Of a DNA stretch of 64,000 bases, positions 59,814 through 64,000 are shown in pieces (the stretch's first letter is position 1; each line of letters begins with the position of its first letter). The DNA lies in the NCBI GenBank assembly GCA_964439835.1, contig CAYTPQ010000002.1:62001-126000 (forward strand), written 5' to 3'. Below the pieces are notes generated by a model. The model was not told the DNA's origin and ran no database searches. It worked only from the letters and a program-made list of their open reading frames with translations. Origin of the DNA: JAGNLM01 sp964439835. Its GTDB lineage: Bacteria; Pseudomonadota; Gammaproteobacteria; JAABTG01. Both the position numbers and the translations under genes were made by a program.

Positions 59814-60148
59814 CCTCGTGCCCTGGGCAGCTCACTGAGCTGCAACTTCGCCTGTTCCACTTCCCGCGTAGGCGTCTGCGCCGTCTTCTTCTGAAACACG
59901 TTCAGTACATGTATCGCGTCTTCAAGACGTAGCAATACAGGTCACGCGAAAAACTCCCGCCTCGGCGTGACGCTGGATTTCCCACACACCTGACTCCATG
60001 GCCATGGCTGGCATCGGTCGCCAGTCATCGGGCATCGCCCCCACGGCAGCTTGTCGAGTCGACAACCCGCGCGGTGGCGCGCGTGTTCCCAAAATGACCG
60101 GACTGCGTCAAGGGAAGCAAGGCAAGAAGTCGAGGGGGCCTCATACAT
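59810..60148 (-). pseudogene. HigB-type toxin broken by at least two frameshifts
   Basis: Three frames together rebuild a Gp49-like toxin: SLDAVRSFWEHARHRAGCRL in one, then DDWRPMPAMAMESGVWEIQR and HAEAGVFRVTCIAT in a second, then RLEDAIHVLNVFQKKTAQTP and TREVEQAKLQLSELPRARG in a third. Junctions lie near 60030-60040 and 59921-59932. The antitoxin downstream is intact. No single start-to-stop frame spans the gene. Confidence 0.75.
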
Positions 60149-60169
60149 GGACAGCGTGCAAGACCTAGC

Positions 60170-60979
60170 CTATAGCAGAGGTACGACGAGATAGGGAACG
60201 GGGGTGTCCTGGTCTTCCGGCGGCACCCGATTCTGCGGTGGAACGATGGGGTTATTGCTCGTGTCGCAGGCTCGAACCTTGCCCCTGTCGAGGTCGCCGT
60301 CATCAAGTATGTCGTCAAGTCGAACGGCGAGCGAGTATGGGACGCCCTTCAGTTGGAGGACATTCTGCACGGATGTAGGGTACGTTGTCGGGTAGCTGGA
60401 AACGGAATTCGGTCTTGAATCTCCGCGCGACATGAACTCAATGGATACATGTGCATCACCAAAGTTACGCACGATGGGTGACGCATCTTCGCGGATAAGA
60501 CCGGCCCGAGCGAGATGGAGGGGCGCGCAGTTTGTCTCCGTGTAGCCAGCTTGCGGGTCAGTTTGCAGGTTGATCAGGCCATTGCCCGCGTAGCTTCCTG
60601 CAAGAAGGCCGCAGACCGCCGTTTCCGTAGGGCTCAACGGTAAATCGTCGCTTGCCCGTCTCAGGTCTCCGGGCAGGTAATGGTAGCGCTCCTTAAATGC
60701 CCTGGTGGCCTCAGAGAGATCCTTTACGGTCGAGACGAGGTCCTTCAAGTAGGCCTCCTTGCGCATGGAACTGGCCTGAAGAATGGCAGCGAGGAGGAGG
60801 GCTGCGATTACGAGGACGATGACAAGCTCGAAAAGGGTGAAGCCGTCTTGGGAGACATATGAAACTGGACGTGGTATCGCTTGACCATACGATACCAACT
60901 TGATGTGTGACCGCGGCCTCAGCGGGTCCTCCTGGCCAACCAACGGAACAACAGGGGCGACACCAGTGGTCATGGACAT
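60170..60979 (-). CDS. type IV prepilin-like protein with long leader
   Basis: A 269-residue protein with a prepilin cleavage site and helix (DGFTLFELVIVLVIAALLLA), giving a Phe at +1 and Glu at +5. From ATG 60979 the leader is 46 residues, far longer than usual; an in-frame TTG at residue 28 would give a normal leader of about 19. The start overlaps the end of the upstream pilin gene. The body (SEATRAFKERYHYLPGDLRR; CGLLAG) resembles pseudopilins of the MSHA/type II class. GC is lower than in the pilus operon. Confidence 0.75.
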   Translation of the reverse strand: MSMTTGVAPVVPLVGQEDPLRPRSHIKLVSYGQAIPRPVSYVSQDGFTLFELVIVLVIAALLLAAILQASSMRKEAYLKDLVSTVKDLSEATRAFKERYHYLPGDLRRASDDLPLSPTETAVCGLLAGSYAGNGLINLQTDPQAGYTETNCAPLHLARAGLIREDASPIVRNFGDAHVSIEFMSRGDSRPNSVSSYPTTYPTSVQNVLQLKGVPYSLAVRLDDILDDGDLDRGKVRACDTSNNPIVPPQNRVPPEDQDTPVPYLVVPLL

Positions 60980-61971
60980 GCGTTACTGATCACTGCAAAT
61001 GCGGCAAGGCGATCGGAGGTTACATAGAATACCTTATCGTCGCTAGTGCCGACTGTTCCGTCGGGCCCAGAGGACGTGAGAGTGGCTACCTGGACTGAGG
61101 ATGGAGGGGAGGCTATTGAAATGAGCGCTGAAACCAGCCGGGTGTATACGAGGTCATTTCCCCATGGATCAGAAATCATCATCGTTGTGCTACTAGGAAC
61201 AATACAGGAGCTTTCGACAGTGCGCGCGAAAACCAGTGCCTCGCCAGATCTGAAAGCTTCATCCAGCAAACGTATCTTGAGTTGCCCTTGGAGAAATTGG
61301 GGACTAAGTAGCTGGCCAGCAGAGATAGGTAGGACAACGTCATCGAAAGCTCCGCCTGTGGCGCTCTCGTTCTCCGTAAAGGTACGAGTCACATAGAACG
61401 TGTCAAGATCCGTGTTCTCGTCCTCATCCGATCCAACAGCCGGAGGCGAGAGTTGGGTGCCCTTTATCGTGTACGCTCCCAGACCGTTACGGCCGTGAGA
61501 CACCAATACAGCCACCAGACCGGCCTGTGACCCAACGTCTGTGTTTACGGTCAGGTCTCCAGTATCGGTAAGCTTGAACGCTTGAGGCTGGCTCCAGTTA
61601 ACCGGTGAACTTGCTACGTGATAGGAGATGAAGTTATCCCAGCCGTCCAACGCCGCCTCACGAGACAGGCCCAGTGTCTGATAGGGCAGCACGCCTACTG
61701 GGGCCGTGCAAGTTGTCCCCGTCTTGTCCTCGAAGCCATCGAGGGGGTCGGGGGGGAGGGATACGAGGACGTCCGGACAGGGGAGGTGATCGTGGACAGC
61801 TAGGTAGAAGGTGAGCGCCCCCTTTACTACCTCCATCTTCGCCTTGGTCTTGCTGTAAGCGCTGGTTGTGGACTGTGCATGGAACGCTGCAATTCCCAGG
61901 GTCAGCATCGTCCCGATGATGACAAGCACGACTGCGAGTTCAAGGAGGGTGAAGCCTCTGGGGTTGCGCAT
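60970..61971 (-). CDS. type IV prepilin-like protein
   Basis: A 333-residue protein with a short leader MRNPRG and classic N-terminus FTLLELAVVLVIIGTMLTLG including Glu at +5. The remaining globular part (LTFYLAVHDHLPCPD; GVLPYQTLGLSREAALDGW; ISDPWGNDLVYTR) matches large pseudopilins in MSHA-like clusters, which often carry the same PYQTLGL segment. It is transcribed opposite to the pilus operon, with the second prepilin downstream. Confidence 0.8.
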   Translation of the reverse strand: MRNPRGFTLLELAVVLVIIGTMLTLGIAAFHAQSTTSAYSKTKAKMEVVKGALTFYLAVHDHLPCPDVLVSLPPDPLDGFEDKTGTTCTAPVGVLPYQTLGLSREAALDGWDNFISYHVASSPVNWSQPQAFKLTDTGDLTVNTDVGSQAGLVAVLVSHGRNGLGAYTIKGTQLSPPAVGSDEDENTDLDTFYVTRTFTENESATGGAFDDVVLPISAGQLLSPQFLQGQLKIRLLDEAFRSGEALVFARTVESSCIVPSSTTMMISDPWGNDLVYTRLVSALISIASPPSSVQVATLTSSGPDGTVGTSDDKVFYVTSDRLAAFAVISNACP

Positions 61972-62313
61972 ACGTCGGGGAACCCTCGATGACGTCGAAG
62001 CTGCTGCGGCAGGATATCGGTCAGGCCTGGCGACGACTGGAGTCTAGGTGCTGCCTCGTCGGATTCGGCTACGGCCTGATTCATCATAGCGCAGTCCAAT
62101 CGTTGCAAGTCGGCCGCGCTTAGACCGGGGGTGTGGCCGGGTAGCCAGGGCGCAAGCCAAAAGGGCACGCCGCATGAGGACGTGTGCCCCCCTCCCACCG
62201 TCGGCAGGGGCTGTTGGGCCAGCCTGGAGCGCAGGTTAAGCAAGATACGCGCCAAGCGCCGCTGACTCGCAGGGACCGGCCGAGATGAACTCGGTGTAGA
62301 TGTCGAGATAGGG
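61972..62313. other. intergenic stretch upstream of the prepilin genes
   Basis: 342 bases. On the minus strand a TATGAT at about 62083-62088 preceded by TTGCA-like sequence may serve the prepilin operon, but spacing is short. No gene, repeat or terminator was recognised. Confidence 0.3.
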
Positions 62314-62991
62314 TCAGGTTCGTCGCCGCCAGCCGAGTAGCGGTAGTACCGACGCAAGGAGGCCAAGAGCGGCGGGGGAGGGGACCGCCGCAATCCTTGC
62401 GTTATCAATGGTGAAGGCTTCCGCGATAAACACACCGCTAGGCGGGTTTACGATTCCTAATACAACTTCTGTAAAGGGGTCGCTGTCATAGATACCGAGA
62501 AATCCGTTTCCGGATGTTAGTACTTCATTAAACCGATAGGTTTTATTATTGACGGTTAGCGTGAGGATGTCGCCGTCGCTTGGATTGTCGCCCCAGTCGG
62601 CGGCAAATCCGCCCATCGGCAGGCCGGACGCTGCCGAGAGGGTGATGGTAGTCGTGCATTGTCCAAGACTTGACCCGTCACATATCCGGGCTTGCAGTCC
62701 GGCCTCGAAGATTGTTGCCGAGGGATTGATATCAGTGACCTTCGTATAATTCAAAGGATCATCAGCGTTCAGCGCGACTGACAGAATGCCGAGCGTAGTC
62801 TCGCCCGACTTTAGCGGGACATTGAAGAAGCTCGATTCGGAGAAGGTTTCGGTCTGGACCGCAAGCCCCTTCAGGGCGTCCCGCCAGGCCGTCTCGTTCG
62901 TGTAGACCACCGGCGCCGCAAGGCCTGCATGGCTTACTGTGGAGGCGACGATACTTAGCGCCGCAATCCAGCCGCTGAGCCCTTGGCGCAT
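62314..62991 (-). CDS. secreted protein with PEP-CTERM-like (VPxPA) sorting signal
   Basis: A 225-residue protein from ATG 62991 (GGGGG upstream). Signal peptide IAALSIVASTVSHAGLAAP; a beta-rich body (TNETAWRDALKGLAVQTETF; FAADWGDNPSDGDILTLTVN) typical of PEP-CTERM proteins; and a C-terminal VPSPAALGLLASVLPLLGW followed by RRR, the motif-helix-basic layout recognised by exosortases. The variant VPxPA belongs to the VPLPA/VPEID class. No exosortase gene is in the window. A possible sigma-54 promoter lies upstream. Confidence 0.75.
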   Translation of the reverse strand: MRQGLSGWIAALSIVASTVSHAGLAAPVVYTNETAWRDALKGLAVQTETFSESSFFNVPLKSGETTLGILSVALNADDPLNYTKVTDINPSATIFEAGLQARICDGSSLGQCTTTITLSAASGLPMGGFAADWGDNPSDGDILTLTVNNKTYRFNEVLTSGNGFLGIYDSDPFTEVVLGIVNPPSGVFIAEAFTIDNARIAAVPSPAALGLLASVLPLLGWRRRT

Positions 62992-63398
62992 AACGCCCCC
63001 TTGTCCGTTCGCTGTTGCCCCTTCGCCGTGGCTCGGGGGCCATTCTTGGTTTTCATGCCCGGGCGGGCGGCGGACCGCCACACGCACACCTTCCCCCAGG
63101 GAGGGTTCTGCGTCGACCCAGGCCTTGTCCGCTCAGCAAGCAAGAGCGGTACCACGTCCAAACGACCTAGGTACGTCAGGGGCTTATGGCGGGTAGTTAA
63201 GCCGTCCGCGAGGGCCGTGTAAAGGCCCGCGACAGCGGAAGCGGGGTGGGCGGTGTCCGTGATCGTGTTCGCAGAACCGGGAAGTCGCGGAAGCCCCTGT
63301 TCCGCCAGTGGTTCGGCAGAGTCGCGCCGGGCGCCGGGCGTGGTGCCGCGAGTGTCAAGGCCACCGACACGCCCGGACGGACGCGTGGGTATTCCGGC
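62992..63398. other. intergenic stretch before the PEP-CTERM-like gene
   Basis: 407 bases between the HEPN gene end and the PEP-CTERM-like start. Apart from the sigma-54-like site it contains no gene or repeat I can support. Confidence 0.4.
63139..63154 (-). promoter_or_regulatory. candidate sigma-54 promoter
   Basis: TGGTACCGCTCTTGCT on the minus strand matches the consensus TGGCAC-N5-TTGCW with correct GG/GC spacing and one mismatch (T for C in the -24 box). It lies about 150 bases before the PEP-CTERM-like start. PEP-CTERM genes in several species depend on sigma-54 and PrsR, and a PrsR-like regulator is encoded at 45.3 kb. Confidence 0.45.
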
Positions 63399-63794
63399 TC
63401 AAGGGCCTCCCTCGGGCAGCCGCGCCAGGCAAGACGCCAGGACCGCCTCGGCGCTTGCGACGCACGCCTGCGCTTCGGTGGCGTCCTGGTCCAGATAGCC
63501 TTTGTAGTCCGCGATGAGACGCTGATGGTAGAGCTGCTGCAGGGCTTTGCCGGTCTCGCCTGGCAGCGCACCTTGCCTGACGAAGTGCAGGGAGAGCATG
63601 GCGATGACGCCGTCGTGCGGGGCCGGGTACACGCCGACCGACGCGAGCAGCGCGCTGGCGCCGTGAAACGCGGCGTAATACGCCCGGTCGATGCTGGAGC
63701 GCACAAGGCCGCTGTCCTTCAGCAGTCGCGCGGCGGCCAGGGCCTCCTGCGCAAGGGCGACGTGCTGGCGCGCGGCGCTCAGGTTCGCGTCCAT
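63399..63794 (-). CDS. HEPN domain protein (toxin partner of MNT)
   Basis: A 131-residue helical HEPN protein. The helix RSSIDRAYYAAFHGASALL contains the Rx6H-type motif (RAYYAAFH) seen in this family, and the second half (RLIADYKGYLDQDATEAQAC) is typical of HEPN proteins paired with minimal nucleotidyltransferases. Its start overlaps the MNT gene end by 16 bases. In characterised pairs the MNT protein modifies the HEPN RNase; here activity is unproven. Confidence 0.8.
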   Translation of the reverse strand: MDANLSAARQHVALAQEALAAARLLKDSGLVRSSIDRAYYAAFHGASALLASVGVYPAPHDGVIAMLSLHFVRQGALPGETGKALQQLYHQRLIADYKGYLDQDATEAQACVASAEAVLASCLARLPEGGP

Positions 63795-64000
63795 ACCGGG
63801 TCCAGGTCGGCGGAGATCGTCCGCTCGAAGTAGCCACCGACGTCGCTGGTGAACAGCGGCACGATCTGCACCTTCACCGCATAGGCAGGACCTTCGTCCT
63901 CCATCGACACCGCTTCGGCCAGCGCGTACAGCCGCTGCTCGACCTCTCGCGAGCGGCCCATCTCGAGCCGGACGGCAATATCGAGGTCGGAGCGGGCGTT
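63779..64000 (-). CDS. MNT-type nucleotidyltransferase (N-terminus outside window)
   Basis: The frame is open to base 64000. Visible residues begin NARSDLDIAVRLEMG, the second half of the GSxxxxxxSDxD nucleotidyltransferase motif, followed by a helix and VKVQIVPLFTSDVGG, and end LDPVWTRT. It is the antitoxin-like partner of the HEPN gene. The catalytic GS is beyond the edge. Confidence 0.8.
   Translation of the reverse strand, partial: NARSDLDIAVRLEMGRSREVEQRLYALAEAVSMEDEGPAYAVKVQIVPLFTSDVGGYFERTISADLDPVWTRT

Overview
The window is one high-GC stretch (roughly 70% by eye, clearly lower around 60-63 kb) of what looks like a chemolithoautotrophic gammaproteobacterium of the Chromatiales/Ectothiorhodospiraceae kind. 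This is an inference from: the zapA-6S RNA-ygfA block divergent from UPF0149-pepP-ubiH-ubiI, as in E. coli and relatives; a Calvin-type tkt-gap-pgk-pyk-fba cluster; metK-ahcY-metF; and sulfur-relay genes (rhodanese, persulfide dioxygenase, a DsrC-family protein). No rRNA, tRNA, CRISPR array, transposase or prophage was recognised.

Layout. 0-9.4 kb: M48 lipoprotein protease, sufE, a zinc-ligand-poor DksA homologue, then a long minus-strand Zur operon (zur, DUF2946-like protein, outer-membrane protein, and two sets of zinc ABC transporter parts). 9.6-11.5 kb: persulfide detoxification genes behind a palindromic operator candidate. 11.9-22.8 kb: an iron island. It holds hemP with a Fur box, then a cluster that fits a ferrosome (fez) locus: a P1B-type ATPase with an SCA motif in place of CPC, two small HMA-like proteins sharing its GR-[LI]-R motif, a MamC-like hairpin protein, a 60-residue single-helix protein and two membrane-anchored proteins with Gly/Tyr/Pro-rich low-complexity tails. 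Next come feoA-feoA-feoB-feoC, a zinc-hydrolase-like gene, a Cys-rich protein and an OprB-like porin. 23-33.8 kb: AAA/DUF4143 ATPase, corA, EVE protein, ygfA, 6S RNA, cell-division genes, pepP, ubiquinone hydroxylases, speD. 34.4-41.5 kb: Calvin/glycolysis operon. 41.8-45.2 kb: activated-methyl cycle operon. 45.3-58.1 kb: sigma-54 response regulator and an MSHA-type pilus operon (mshM-L-N-E-G-I-J-K-like). 58-64 kb: a lower-GC accessory tail with two decayed toxin-antitoxin modules, two prepilin genes on the opposite strand, a PEP-CTERM-like secreted protein with a possible sigma-54 promoter, and a HEPN/MNT pair cut by the window end.

How the parts may fit. Metal handling dominates the first third: Zur-controlled zinc import, Fe(II) import by Feo, and a candidate membrane compartment for iron. 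The strongest lead for an undescribed system is 12.2-17.0 kb, a ferrosome-like locus whose structural proteins carry FUS-like Gly/Tyr tails. The intergenic DNA is also structured: four short-period inverted repeats interrupt operons, and two copies of a palindromic element keep a core while their outer stems differ in sequence but still pair.
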